This document shows, in pieces, positions 1 through 8,415 of a DNA stretch of 36,949 nucleotides. The translations under genes were made by a program, and so were the position numbers. Location: positions 1 to 36,949 of the forward strand of contig PCXZ01000008.1 of the NCBI GenBank assembly GCA_002762985.1. The letters are read 5' to 3'. The first letter of the stretch is position 1. The number at the start of each line of letters is the position of its first letter. Below the pieces are notes generated by a model. That model had not been told where the DNA came from and did no database searches. It worked only from the letters and a program-made list of their open reading frames with translations. Source of the DNA: Candidatus Woesearchaeota archaeon CG10_big_fil_rev_8_21_14_0_10_44_13 (lineage in GTDB: Archaea; Nanobdellota; Nanobdellia; Woesearchaeales; UBA12501).

Positions 1-2
1 GC

Positions 3-26
3 GCGAGGGTTCTTGCCGCCCCTCGC
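3..26. repeat. short palindrome at window edge
   Basis: A 7-bp perfect stem (3-9 with 20-26, gcgaggg/ccctcgc) encloses a 10-nt loop, just beyond the 3' end of the membrane-protein gene. It may be a transcript-end hairpin or the tail of one of the GC-rich palindromic elements found elsewhere in the window. It is cut by the window edge. Confidence 0.4.
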
Positions 27-56
27 ACTAAACGGCTGATTTTTTTCGGGCCCTAT

Positions 57-797
57 TCAGGCCTTATCCTTCACTTTCGTGCTCAGCGCCCTGCTTATCA
101 TTAAAAATGCGACGAATGACAGGATGTAGCTTAGAGTGTAGAACCCGTCAGACAATAGGCCAGGCATCCCATAAATATCATTCCATGAATAATAAGTATA
201 TAGCATGTCCCCGCAGAATGAGGATGCATTGTACAGGACCAAAAAGAGCAATGGCCTTCCAAGCGTCTCAAGCCTTCTGAAGAAAGCGTATGTCGACAAG
301 GAGATTATGAATATCGCTGCGCTCGATATGGGATAGAAATAATCAAGGAATATCTCGAATGATGTCTCTCCGGCCTGCGCTCCAAGGATGAAATTCGAGA
401 TGAGATAATATATTATGAGGTAAGAGAATGCCGTGGCTATGCTCATTATGGATATTCCCTTCTGCAGTGAGCCGTGCCTCTGGTACATCTTATAGCTGAA
501 ATATAGGAATCCTGAAAAGACCATGACAACGCCCGCGATCCAGAAGTAATCCGGGAAACCCACAAATGTGGTCTGGCCGGTCCTCTGCCCAATGATATTC
601 CATGACAGTTCTGCTATCGCATATAATATATATCCTGCTGCCAGCATGATGAACACATTTATGAGGAAATCCTTAACATTCTCCTGGCTTTTCTTCCTCC
701 ATATCCTGATCACTGTAAGCGTTGCAAATGCAGCGGTCAGGACTGCAAAAAGATCCACTAACAGAAGAAGATATATCTGGTATTGTTCAAGCGCCAT
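57..797 (-). CDS. seven-helix membrane sensor-like protein
   Basis: A 246-residue protein that is almost entirely hydrophobic, with about seven predicted transmembrane helices and short loops. The segment around residues 60-95 (Glu-Leu-Ser-Trp ... Pro-Asp-Tyr-Phe-Trp-Ile-Ala-Gly) resembles the membrane sensor modules found at the N-terminus of some bacterial and archaeal signalling proteins, but no output domain is attached. It is the last gene of the signalling operon, 118 nt behind the histidine kinase. A GAGGT site sits 5-6 nt before the ATG. I infer a membrane partner or input module for the kinase. The family assignment is by general pattern only. Confidence 0.6.
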   Translation of the reverse strand: MALEQYQIYLLLLVDLFAVLTAAFATLTVIRIWRKKSQENVKDFLINVFIMLAAGYILYAIAELSWNIIGQRTGQTTFVGFPDYFWIAGVVMVFSGFLYFSYKMYQRHGSLQKGISIMSIATAFSYLIIYYLISNFILGAQAGETSFEIFLDYFYPISSAAIFIISLSTYAFFRRLETLGRPLLFLVLYNASSFCGDMLYTYYSWNDIYGMPGLLSDGFYTLSYILSFVAFLMISRALSTKVKDKA

Positions 798-915
798 TTT
801 TCAACCTCTCTTTCAACCTCTCTCCATCTCCTGCTATAATAGCCCCATTTTTTATTAATCTTTTGGTTTTTATCATGGTTTTACGGGTTTTTATGATCAT
901 GCTGCCGGTTTTCCG

Positions 916-2781
916 TCATTTCCTGAAAAAATACTCTATCTCGTGCTCTATGCCTCTTTCATGATGGTTAATATCTGATGAAGGCTTAGCGAATACCCTT
1001 TTGACCTTATTCTTGAAAGATTCCGCTGATCCCTTATCCAGTATGCCCTTCTCAACCAATGAATTGATATATGCGAGAATATTCCCTTCTGTCACTCCTT
1101 TTTCCAGCAATTCTTCAAATTCTCGTTCTCCCATCGGGCCAAGAATCTCGTTGAATATATTCCTGAGTTTAACATCTATTATCTCCTGGTCTGAGAAAAG
1201 CACCCTTATCGGCTTCATCTCCTTAACTGGAACTAATGGCAGTGTGAAATAAAAAGTGCTTCCCTTTCCTGACTCGCTTTCCGCCCATATCTTGCCGCCC
1301 TGGGACTCTACAATCCCCCTGCAGATCGACAGACCTAGGCCTACGCCGCCATACTTCCTGTATATTGTCTGCTCTGCCTGATAGAACGGCTCGAAAAGCC
1401 TTATCCTTTCCTGGTGGGACATGCCTATGCCTGAATCCTTCACGCTGAAAAGGATGTGCTTATCTTTCGGCTCGACGTGAACTATCACCTTGCTATTGTT
1501 GTTTGAGAATTTTATCGCATTGTTAAGAAGATTCCTAAGGACCTGCATCGTCCTGTCAGGGTCTGCCTCTATGACGGGCAGCTTGCCCAGATCCAGTTCA
1601 ATCTTGATTCTCTTCTCAGACATGAATGCCTTCATCTCCTTGACAACATTGTTTATGTGCCCTATCAGGTCTGTCTTCACGAAATTAAACTTCAGCCTTG
1701 CTGCCTCTATCCTGGAAATCTCAAGGAAATCCAGTATTATGCCATCAAGCCGTTCTGTGTTCCTCAATATTATATCTGTTGATTCCTTCTGCTTCTTGTT
1801 CAGCTTTCCGTAATACCCTCTCAGGAGCATCTGCAGCTGCGCTTTCATGGGTGTCATCGGGCTCCTGAGCTCATGGCTTGTTATCGACAGGAATTCTGTC
1901 TTCGCCTTATCGAGCTGGCTCCTTTCCTCGTCTGCCCTTTCCAGTGTGCTTGCTGTCTTATTGAATGTGTTGCCAAGCTCCCCGAGCTCATCGCCTGTCC
2001 TTATATCGACCCTTGCCTTGAAATTTCCTTTCTCGAGCTCTTTTGAAGCATTAGTCAATTCCAATATCGGCTTTGATATGCTTCCTGAGAAGAGCAGAGC
2101 TGCTGCGATAGAAAAAGCCAAAACAGCCATGAAGATCAACGTAAAATATCTTGTATTTGAACTTATCTTCTGTGAAATGGTCTTTATGATCGCATCAATC
2201 CTTCCTGTAGATGCTGAGAATGCCTCATCATATTTCGCCCCTCGTCTAGACACATACTCCCTAAGGCCGGCTTCATATACTTCCTTCTGATCCCAATATT
2301 CCTCGCTTTCAAGTATCCCTATCGCTTCACTGTTCCTGCCTTCCCCTGTAAGAGACATTGCCCGCTCTTCCATGTCAACAAGGGCAAGATTCGCCTTGTC
2401 TATGCTGGAAAAGATGCTCTTGTCCTCTTCATCACCTTTCTCTATGGCCTCCTTTATCATCCTGTCCAGTTCAGGAGCAGACATATAATATCTCGTCCTC
2501 CATTTTTCGTCTGAAGTGAATGCATAGTTCCTTGCGGACTGCGTCAGGACCTCATCATAATACCTTATGAACTGGGCCAATGAATCAAGTTCAGATGTCT
2601 CTGATATCAGTCTTACGCCCTGAGGGAGATCTTCATTTATGGGCGCTGCTATCCCTTCTATTATGCGTAAGGAGACATAACCCACACAACCCAATAACAA
2701 TGAGAATACCAAGAGCAAAAATACCAGCTTCCTGCTTATCTTACCAAAAAATAACCTGTTCAGGCTGCCTTTCAATTCCAT
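916..2781 (-). CDS. HAMP-containing sensor histidine kinase with extra C-terminal domain
   Basis: A membrane histidine kinase of about 621 residues. In order: TM1 (about 18-40), a helical extracytoplasmic sensor (about 40-210), TM2 (about 212-236), HAMP (about 237-290), HisKA with H-box SHELRSP near residue 300, and HATPase_c with an N box near 420, DSGIGM near 450 and a G2-like GVGLGLSI. About 110 further residues follow after the usual kinase end and match no domain I recognise. The start is set at the ATG at 2781, with GAGGG just upstream; the in-frame extension to 2814 begins at TTG without a site. It should phosphorylate the response regulator encoded two genes upstream. Kinase identity is certain; ligand unknown. 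Confidence 0.93.
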   Translation of the reverse strand: MELKGSLNRLFFGKISRKLVFLLLVFSLLLGCVGYVSLRIIEGIAAPINEDLPQGVRLISETSELDSLAQFIRYYDEVLTQSARNYAFTSDEKWRTRYYMSAPELDRMIKEAIEKGDEEDKSIFSSIDKANLALVDMEERAMSLTGEGRNSEAIGILESEEYWDQKEVYEAGLREYVSRRGAKYDEAFSASTGRIDAIIKTISQKISSNTRYFTLIFMAVLAFSIAAALLFSGSISKPILELTNASKELEKGNFKARVDIRTGDELGELGNTFNKTASTLERADEERSQLDKAKTEFLSITSHELRSPMTPMKAQLQMLLRGYYGKLNKKQKESTDIILRNTERLDGIILDFLEISRIEAARLKFNFVKTDLIGHINNVVKEMKAFMSEKRIKIELDLGKLPVIEADPDRTMQVLRNLLNNAIKFSNNNSKVIVHVEPKDKHILFSVKDSGIGMSHQERIRLFEPFYQAEQTIYRKYGGVGLGLSICRGIVESQGGKIWAESESGKGSTFYFTLPLVPVKEMKPIRVLFSDQEIIDVKLRNIFNEILGPMGEREFEELLEKGVTEGNILAYINSLVEKGILDKGSAESFKNKVKRVFAKPSSDINHHERGIEHEIEYFFRK

Positions 2782-2832
2782 CTTCCCTCTTTTTTGCCGA
2801 TATTTCGATGGCAATCGGCTGATGCCAAGAAA

Positions 2833-3363
2833 CTATCTCCCCAGATCGATCACTTTATCAACGAACATAGAGCATTCCTGTATAAGCTCATTGTGCTGAT
2901 CTACCTTAAGGGCGTAAAATACCGCCTTTATCTTGCCCTCTTTCACCCTGTTTATCACGCTTGACAGGAATTTCGCCACTGGTGCCTTTTTCTCGTAAAC
3001 CATCAGATTAGTGAGTGAATCAAAGATAATGTAATCGAAGCCATCCTTGACGAATTTTGAGAGTGTTATCGACAGCTCTGTCAGGGCGGCGGGAGAGCTT
3101 ATGAAATGGCACCTGCCTGTCTGCTCAGGCTTGTCCATGAAAGTCCTGGATATCGTGTCGACGAACACCATGTTTTTCGTGTCAATGCCGTTCTTGCTGA
3201 ATGTCTCATCCAGGGCATGGAAGGTCTTATTCAACGTAACATAACACATTTTCTTCCCGGATAGCTGCTTTGCTATGCTTAAAGTAAGATTGTTATAGTT
3301 CTCACCCATCATCAGCAGAAGTATTGTCTGGTTTTCCTCAAGCTCTTTTTCTATGTTTACCAT
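2833..3363 (-). CDS. RecA/KaiC-like protein lacking a P-loop
   Basis: A 176-residue protein with a RecA-superfamily core layout: an N-terminal strand-turn-helix where a Walker A would lie, strand 2 (CYVTLNK), then a Walker-B-like strand (DYIIFDSLTNL, about residues 109-120). The turn at the Walker A position reads MMGENYNNLT and has no GKT/S, so canonical ATP binding looks lost. Such degenerate KaiC/GvpD-like proteins occur beside archaeal two-component genes. It lies between the response regulator (43 nt) and the kinase (51 nt). GGTGA precedes the ATG by 4 nt. I infer a regulatory scaffold or adaptor role in this pathway; function unproven. Confidence 0.7.
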   Translation of the reverse strand: MVNIEKELEENQTILLLMMGENYNNLTLSIAKQLSGKKMCYVTLNKTFHALDETFSKNGIDTKNMVFVDTISRTFMDKPEQTGRCHFISSPAALTELSITLSKFVKDGFDYIIFDSLTNLMVYEKKAPVAKFLSSVINRVKEGKIKAVFYALKVDQHNELIQECSMFVDKVIDLGR

Positions 3364-3406
3364 CTATTCACCGCATACGGGCATTAAGGCATTTCCATGC
3401 TGCCCT

Positions 3407-3760
3407 TCATCCCACAAACTTCTTTACTCTTCTTATGAGGTCGTCAATATCAAATGGCTTCTGTATGAAATCAACTATGTTCTTGTTCTTCATCAGCTCC
3501 TCTTTCTCTGCGTCACCCACCCTTACTACACTGAGGTATGCCACTTTTGTGTCTTTTATCTTCTCTATTGCCTTCTTGACAGGCATTCCGGGCATCATTA
3601 TATCCATCAGGATGAGGTCGACTTTCTGCTTAGGCAGTTTTTTCAGGCAATCGTCTGCATTTGATGCTGTGATGACCTTATAACCTTGTTTCTTTAGTAT
3701 TGCGCTTACAGTTGTCTTTATGTCCTCCTCGTCATCGACTATCATTATTGTTTTTGCCAT
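3407..3760 (-). CDS. single-domain response regulator (receiver)
   Basis: A stand-alone CheY-like receiver of about 117 residues with no output domain. The acidic pair lies in MIVDDEED, the phospho-acceptor Asp in LILMDIMMPG, and the conserved Lys in IQKPF. The switch Thr is replaced by Ser (VAYLSVVR), a common conservative change. The start is the ATG at 3760: GGTGA at 3768-3772 is 6-7 nt away, whereas the ATG at 3766 would touch the site. It is the first gene of the operon, behind a TATA-like GCTTATAATC at 3788-3797. With no DNA-binding domain it probably acts by protein contact, perhaps with the RecA-like protein next to it. Confidence 0.92.
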   Translation of the reverse strand: MAKTIMIVDDEEDIKTTVSAILKKQGYKVITASNADDCLKKLPKQKVDLILMDIMMPGMPVKKAIEKIKDTKVAYLSVVRVGDAEKEELMKNKNIVDFIQKPFDIDDLIRRVKKFVG

Positions 3761-3787
3761 TCTCATTCACCTTTTATTGCTTTAAAG

Positions 3788-3797
3788 GATTATAAGC
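3788..3797 (-). promoter_or_regulatory. TATA box of the signalling operon
   Basis: GCTTATAATC, centred about 33 nt before the response regulator start, leaving a leader of a few nt that holds the GGTGA site. Confidence 0.5.
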
Positions 3798-3953
3798 GGT
3801 TATTATGCTACTTTATTTTTAAATATTTCCTTATTTAAGATGTTAAAATCGTTTAAAGGGGTTTAAAAGACTTAGAACGGTGTGGCCTCGATTGTGATGA
3901 GATATACAGGCATATAATAAATAATGCCCTGTGCAGATTGGGCAGGAGACAGC

Positions 3954-5843
3954 TCATTTGATCCTTACTGCCTCGAGGTTCCTCGGCGCAGTGGTCTCTA
4001 TCCTGAACATCTTGTGTATCGATGAAGCCAGGTCAAGGCATCTTGAGTTCTCGCCGTGGCCTATTATGACTTTTTTGGGCTTCGGCTCGCATTTTGAGAC
4101 GAAATTCATCAGCTGCCTCCTGTCAGAATGGTCTGATATCTCCACCTTATGGATCTCCATCTTTATGCTGAGCATCTCGCTCTTCTGGCCTTCCCTGAAT
4201 GTGAATTCCTTTTCGCCGTTCTGGATCCTCTTGCCCATGCTGCCTTCGCCCTGGTAGCATGTGAACATGAGCGTGTTCTTGGGATTGTCGCCGAGCGCCT
4301 TGAGGTACTCGACTGAAGGCCCTCCGACAAGCATGCCCGATGTCGCAAGTATGACGCAAGGCCCTGTCTCTTCAAGCACCTGCTGCCTCTCTTTTGCAGA
4401 GCCAATCCTCTTGAAGATAGGGTTCAGGAATGGGTTCTGGTCCTTATGGAATATTAGCCTTCTTATGTTGCTGTTCAGGAACTCAGGGTAAGCCGTATGG
4501 ATCGCCGTCACATCCCACACCATTCCGTCTATGTATACCGGGACTTCTTCAAGCTCTTTTGTCCTCACAAGATTCTCTATCAGCACTATTATGTCCTGCG
4601 CTCTTCCTGAACCCAGAACCGGAAGAAGCACTTTTCCGCCCCTCTTGATCGTCTTTGTTATCACTTCTTTCATGAGCTCGTCTGCTTCTGTGAGGGGTGG
4701 CATGATATTGTCCTTGCCGCCGTAAGTGCTCTCTATGATAAGGGTCTCGAGCCTTGGGAATATCGTCGAGGCCTGCTCAAGCAGCTGGGACCTGCCGAAT
4801 TTCAGGTCTCCCGTATAGACAAGATTATGAAGGCCGTTCCCTATGTGCAGATGGACTAAAGCGCTGCCGAGTATGTGGCCTGCATTGTACAAAGTGATCC
4901 TTACGTCAGGCGTTATGTCTGTGACTTCCTCGAATTCGAGGCAGATTGTATGTTTCACCATCTCTTTCACATCATCAGCAGTATAGATCGGCTCTTTTCC
5001 CTCATTCATCATTATCTTGATCAGATCGAGCTGCAGCAATGACATCACATCCCTTGTGGGCATTGTGCAATAGACAGGGCCCCTGTAGCCGTACTTGAAA
5101 AGGTATGGCAGAAGGCCTGAGTGGTCCAGGTGAGAATGCGATATTATGACTGCATCAAGCTCTCCGACCTTGAATTCCGGCGCTTCAAGGAAAGGGTATG
5201 GCTGCTGGTCTGATGCGACATCTATGCCGCAGTCAAGAAGCACCCTTGACTCAGGCGTCTGCAGCAGCAGGCAGCTCCTTCCGACCTGCCTTGCGCCGCC
5301 CAAAAAACTCACCCTTATCCATTCGTTCTTCCTGTCCCTTATCCAGCCGTCATATATCCTATGGCCAGTCTTGTTCAGGAATTTTCTCCTGTAATCGGAA
5401 TTCTGGTACAGCACGGCCCTTATGTTCTCTATGAGCTGCGACCTGATCGGGGGCGTCCTCTTGATCAATGGCACCCAAAGCGTCTTCTCTTTTATTTCCC
5501 TGAGCAATGCCCCCTGCTTCCCTATCGCCAGCCCGGGCTTCTCTGTCTCTATCACCACCTGGCTCCTCTGCGTATCGAATATTATGTTCGTTATGCCCGC
5601 TTCTTCAGGCAGGATCTTCTTTATCATGTCCTTTGCCGCTTCCTCTTCCATAGTTATGGAAGGGTCAGGCCTCAATTCCACCCTTTTCTTGAACTGGTCC
5701 ACTATCTGCTTGACCACCCCGTTATTATTAAGGAAGAACTCCTTGTCCTTCGTGTAGAACATTATATTCGCCCCTTCAAAACCTGCGTCGCTGATCTTGT
5801 CTTCAGGCAGGTACTTCATCATTTCCTTTATTATATCTCCCAT
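3954..5843 (-). CDS. fttA: KH/metallo-beta-lactamase/beta-CASP ribonuclease FttA (aCPSF1)
   Basis: A 629-residue archaeal CPSF73-like nuclease that cleaves nascent RNA 3' ends and terminates transcription. The N-terminal ~145 residues form the archaeal KH part (GLAIGKQGALL is the KH turn). The metallo-beta-lactamase motif HSHLDHSG lies near residue 237, GHILGSA near 323, the beta-CASP domain follows, and SGMLVGGPS and the late motif IIGHGE close the active site. Length is as expected for the family. The start has a clear GGTGA 4 nt upstream. TATA-like sequences at 5899-5908 and 5911-5920 imply a leader of some 30-50 nt, unlike the leaderless genes around it. Sole gene of its transcript as far as can be seen. 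Confidence 0.97.
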   Translation of the reverse strand: MGDIIKEMMKYLPEDKISDAGFEGANIMFYTKDKEFFLNNNGVVKQIVDQFKKRVELRPDPSITMEEEAAKDMIKKILPEEAGITNIIFDTQRSQVVIETEKPGLAIGKQGALLREIKEKTLWVPLIKRTPPIRSQLIENIRAVLYQNSDYRRKFLNKTGHRIYDGWIRDRKNEWIRVSFLGGARQVGRSCLLLQTPESRVLLDCGIDVASDQQPYPFLEAPEFKVGELDAVIISHSHLDHSGLLPYLFKYGYRGPVYCTMPTRDVMSLLQLDLIKIMMNEGKEPIYTADDVKEMVKHTICLEFEEVTDITPDVRITLYNAGHILGSALVHLHIGNGLHNLVYTGDLKFGRSQLLEQASTIFPRLETLIIESTYGGKDNIMPPLTEADELMKEVITKTIKRGGKVLLPVLGSGRAQDIIVLIENLVRTKELEEVPVYIDGMVWDVTAIHTAYPEFLNSNIRRLIFHKDQNPFLNPIFKRIGSAKERQQVLEETGPCVILATSGMLVGGPSVEYLKALGDNPKNTLMFTCYQGEGSMGKRIQNGEKEFTFREGQKSEMLSIKMEIHKVEISDHSDRRQLMNFVSKCEPKPKKVIIGHGENSRCLDLASSIHKMFRIETTAPRNLEAVRIK

Positions 5844-6097
5844 TCTTTCACCTATATCTTCTCTTTGAGAAAATCCACCATATTCATTTTTGATTCCATC
5901 ATATAAACTATGATATAAACTAGATTTTTGTTATTTTGCTGTTTTTGCCGTATGTCGTTTGTTATATTATCATATTTTTTTAAAAAGTTTAAGTGCGGTG
6001 AGAATTAATCGAACACCGTCTGAATATAACTTTTATATCGCCATAGACCCTAAGATTACCTTATTATACATGTATTATTATATGCGTACGCGGCCAA

Positions 6098-6739
6098 TCA
6101 CATCTCTATCTTGGTCTTTATCTCCTTGGTCATTATCTTCTGATATCCCTTGTCTGTGATCGTGATGACATCGATGCCTGAGCCTGATGCCGAGTCCCTC
6201 TGCAATGCTGCATTGACTGCCTTGACTGCAAGCTTTATCCCTTCGTCCATGCTCATATCTTTCTTGTATAATGTCTCGAAGACACCATAAGCGAAGACTG
6301 AACCTGAGCCGTCTGATGTATATTCGTCCTCTTCTGTTATTCCGCCTGAGACATCGATATTGTACAGATGATAGCCGTGCTTGTCTTTCCCTCCTAAAAG
6401 GAATCCGACGATGCCCGGCACCATGCTCATCCTCCTTATGTTCTCGTAAGTCATGCCTGCGAGAAGATTGACTGCCTCTTTTACCTCTATGACCCTGTCA
6501 GTCCTGACTTTCTTCAGCCTCAATTCGGCCTTTATGAGCTTGACCAGAAGCTGAGCGTCTGATACCAATCCTGCTATCGTGATGCCTATGGAATCATCTA
6601 TCTGGAATATCTTGTCCATCTTTTTTCCTGCGATGAAATGGCCCATTGTGGCCCTTTTGTCTGCTGCCAGGATAATGCCGTCTTTGCATATCAAGCCGAC
6701 GGTTGTTGTCCCGGTTTTGGTTACGTTTTTTTCGTCCAT
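6098..6739 (-). CDS. psmB: 20S proteasome beta subunit
   Basis: A 213-residue N-terminal nucleophile hydrolase. A 10-residue propeptide ends at Gly10, so autocleavage would expose Thr11 as the catalytic Thr1 (GTTTVG). Asp27 and Lys43 occupy the Asp17 and Lys33 positions of the mature enzyme. It forms the two inner rings of the archaeal proteasome; the alpha subunit is not in this window. A TATA-like TTTATATA lies at about 6806-6816, 70 nt upstream, so a leader is expected. The three hundred or so bases further upstream carry a dispersed repeat, not a gene. Confidence 0.97.
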   Translation of the reverse strand: MDEKNVTKTGTTTVGLICKDGIILAADKRATMGHFIAGKKMDKIFQIDDSIGITIAGLVSDAQLLVKLIKAELRLKKVRTDRVIEVKEAVNLLAGMTYENIRRMSMVPGIVGFLLGGKDKHGYHLYNIDVSGGITEEDEYTSDGSGSVFAYGVFETLYKKDMSMDEGIKLAVKAVNAALQRDSASGSGIDVITITDKGYQKIMTKEIKTKIEM

Positions 6740-7147
6740 CTTTTCTCTTTTAGCTGTGATTTAACATCTCTGAGAATTACACCCTGAATATATGATTTGA
6801 GAGGTAATATATAAATCTTTTGATTTTTAAGGGGTTAAAATGGGATTTTGAGAAGTATTTTTGCTCATGAAAATATGCTTATAAAATAAAACAACAATAT
6901 TTGCGGGTGGACCAAGGTCCCCCCCGTCCCCCTCCTGCTCGGTGCTGGGAAGCGGAGCAATTTAGCGGGGCAGTTGAGAGATTTGCAGTTGTGCGGCCGT
7001 GAGCAATACTGTCAAACTTCGTTTGACAGGCCTGAAAATGCTTTGCATTTTCAGTATCAGAAAGTTCTGCGGTGATCGCGAATGGATTGAAGATTATGGT
7101 GCAAAAAGCTTAGAAAAACAAATTAAGAGATTAAACAAACCAGAAAT
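6740..7147. other. gene-free interval between rps12 and psmB
   Basis: 408 nt without a credible gene. It holds the psmB promoter region (TATA-like element near 6806-6816), an unusual C/G-rich tract (6904-6970, with a run of C at 6917-6932) and copy A of the dispersed double-hairpin repeat. The only ORF on the plus strand (6999-7448) runs antisense into rps12 and is not credible. Confidence 0.7.
6989..7060 (+). repeat. dispersed double-hairpin repeat, copy A
   Basis: 72 nt identical to the reverse complement of 19556-19627, with weaker similarity continuing to about 7089. It carries two perfect hairpins in tandem: 7009-7029 region (tgtcaaac-ttc-gtttgaca) and 7032-7054 (ctgaaaatgc-ttt-gcattttcag). 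It begins with ttgtgcggccgtgagc. No coding capacity. Confidence 0.9.
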
Positions 7148-7585
7148 TTATTTCCTTGCTTTCTCTACCTTGCCTTTCAATAGGGCATCCAGGCTCTGGT
7201 CATTCACTTTTATGACTGCCCATCTCACGCCGGGGATATCTCCTTTTGCCCTGCCTTTTGTCCCGCCGATCCTCTCGACTATGACCTCGTCGTGCTCGTC
7301 CATCAGTTTTATCGCTCCGTCGCCAGGCGCGAATGCGGTAACCTGCCTGCCGTTCTTTATCAGCTGTACCCTGACGCATTTCCTCATCGCAGAGTTCGGC
7401 TGTTTTGCCTCCAGCTGGACTTTCTCAAGGATTATGCCTTTTGCCTGATGGGCCCCTTCAAGAGGGTCTGATTTCAGCCTTAAGCTCAGCGTCCTCTCTA
7501 CATAATATGGGTCGAGCCATCTTCCATGGACTCTCCTCTTCTTGAGCTTCTTCCCTGCTTTCAATCCTCGTGTTTTCTTGCCCAT
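7148..7585 (-). CDS. rps12: 30S ribosomal protein uS12
   Basis: A 145-residue small-subunit protein of the decoding centre, archaeal/eukaryotic length. The signature [17 protein letters not shown] (about residues 60-76) and the Lys-Gly-rich N-terminus [18 protein letters not shown] are typical of archaeal S12/eukaryotic S23. TATA-like AGATATAAAC lies at about 7625-7634. In many archaea this gene stands with rpoA2, rpl30e and rps7. Here it is alone, with repeat-bearing intergenic DNA on both sides, which suggests an eroded str operon. Confidence 0.97.
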   Translation of the reverse strand: MGKKTRGLKAGKKLKKRRVHGRWLDPYYVERTLSLRLKSDPLEGAHQAKGIILEKVQLEAKQPNSAMRKCVRVQLIKNGRQVTAFAPGDGAIKLMDEHDEVIVERIGGTKGRAKGDIPGVRWAVIKVNDQSLDALLKGKVEKARK

Positions 7586-7710
7586 TTTGACAGTTATATT
7601 CTGGTTATATTGGCTGTTAGATATAGTTTATATCTATTATATATGTGGTTTAAGAGGGGGTTTATAAAGATTGCTTTTGTGAACGCCTTTTAGTCCCCTT
7701 CGAACTCGCA

Positions 7711-7775
7711 GAGCGGCCTTACTCCGCTCGCACGTAAACTAGTATGGGGCATTCTCGCTACGCTCGAAGCCCCAT
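7711..7775. repeat. pair of GC-rich palindromes upstream of rps12
   Basis: Two adjacent hairpins lie between apt and rps12. The first pairs 7711-7716 with 7724-7729 (gagcgg/ccgctc). The second pairs 7744-7750 with 7769-7775 (atggggc/gccccat) around an 18-nt loop containing ctcgctacgctcgaa. Resembles the other palindromic islands in style, not in sequence identity. Confidence 0.6.
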
Positions 7776-7805
7776 TCCGTGCGCACAAATAAGACTGCAT
7801 AATTC

Positions 7806-8339
7806 TCAGTCACCTTCAAATTCACATTGGGCATAGACCTTGTATCCCTTGGCCTCGAGCTTCTTCCTTCCGCCGATATCAGGCAGGTCAACTATGAAAG
7901 CGCACTCAACAACTTTCCCGCCGAGCTTCTCGACAAGCCTGCACGCAGCGAGAGCTGTACCCCCAGTTGCAACAAGATCGTCAACAATAAGAACATTCTG
8001 GCCTTTTGTTATAGCATCCTTGTGTATCTCTATGGTGTCTGTGCCATATTCCAATTCATAAGTCTCTGCGACAGTCTCTGCAGGCAGTTTCCCTTTCTTT
8101 CTCACGGGGACAAATCCTTTGCCCAGAAGATAAGCGACTGCTCCCCCCAGGATGAACCCGCGGGAATCTATGCCTACAACGACATCAATCTTCTTTTCCT
8201 TGTATCTCTTCACAAGATCATCGATGACAAGCTTCAATCCTACAGGATCCTTCAGCAGTGTTGTTATGTCCCTGAACATGATTCCTTTCTTAGGCCAGTG
8301 AGGCACAGTGCGTATCTTTGATTTTATCTTCTCCGACAT
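7806..8339 (-). CDS. apt: adenine phosphoribosyltransferase
   Basis: A 177-residue type I phosphoribosyltransferase that makes AMP from adenine and PRPP. The PRPP loop is VLIVDDLVATGGTA (about residues 122-135); GIDSRGFILG and the flexible-loop region RKKGKLP are also typical of APT. The second of two tandem ATGs (8339) is preferred because GGGTGA ends 4 nt before it and only 1 nt before the first. A TATA CTTTATAAAC at 8372-8381 gives a short leader. It follows MTA phosphorylase, whose product adenine is its substrate, so the run looks like an adenine-salvage unit. Confidence 0.95.
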   Translation of the reverse strand: MSEKIKSKIRTVPHWPKKGIMFRDITTLLKDPVGLKLVIDDLVKRYKEKKIDVVVGIDSRGFILGGAVAYLLGKGFVPVRKKGKLPAETVAETYELEYGTDTIEIHKDAITKGQNVLIVDDLVATGGTALAACRLVEKLGGKVVECAFIVDLPDIGGRKKLEAKGYKVYAQCEFEGD

Positions 8340-8371
8340 CATTTCACCCTAAATCATACGTTATTGGATAA

Positions 8372-8381
8372 GTTTATAAAG
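8372..8381 (-). promoter_or_regulatory. TATA box of apt
   Basis: CTTTATAAAC, centred about 35 nt before the apt ATG pair, so apt can be transcribed apart from the upstream genes. Confidence 0.6.
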
Positions 8382-8415
8382 ATTTTGCCGTGCAGATTCT
8401 CATCCCTGCTGTCGG

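Noticed and set aside
2660-2720. Lipobox-like LLLGC at the N-terminus of the histidine kinase
   Set aside because: It lies within the first transmembrane helix of a two-helix sensor kinase; lipid attachment would remove the anchor needed for the HAMP relay, so coincidence is more likely.
5361-5906. Plus-strand frame antisense to the start of fttA
   Set aside because: Covers the conserved KH region of fttA on the opposite strand; no ribosome site or recognisable motif.
6900-7089. CRISPR-like array
   Set aside because: The repeat unit occurs once at each site; there is no regular repeat-spacer alternation and no cas gene in the window.
6999-7448. Plus-strand frame starting in repeat copy A and running into rps12
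   Set aside because: Its first part is the palindromic repeat and the rest is antisense to uS12.
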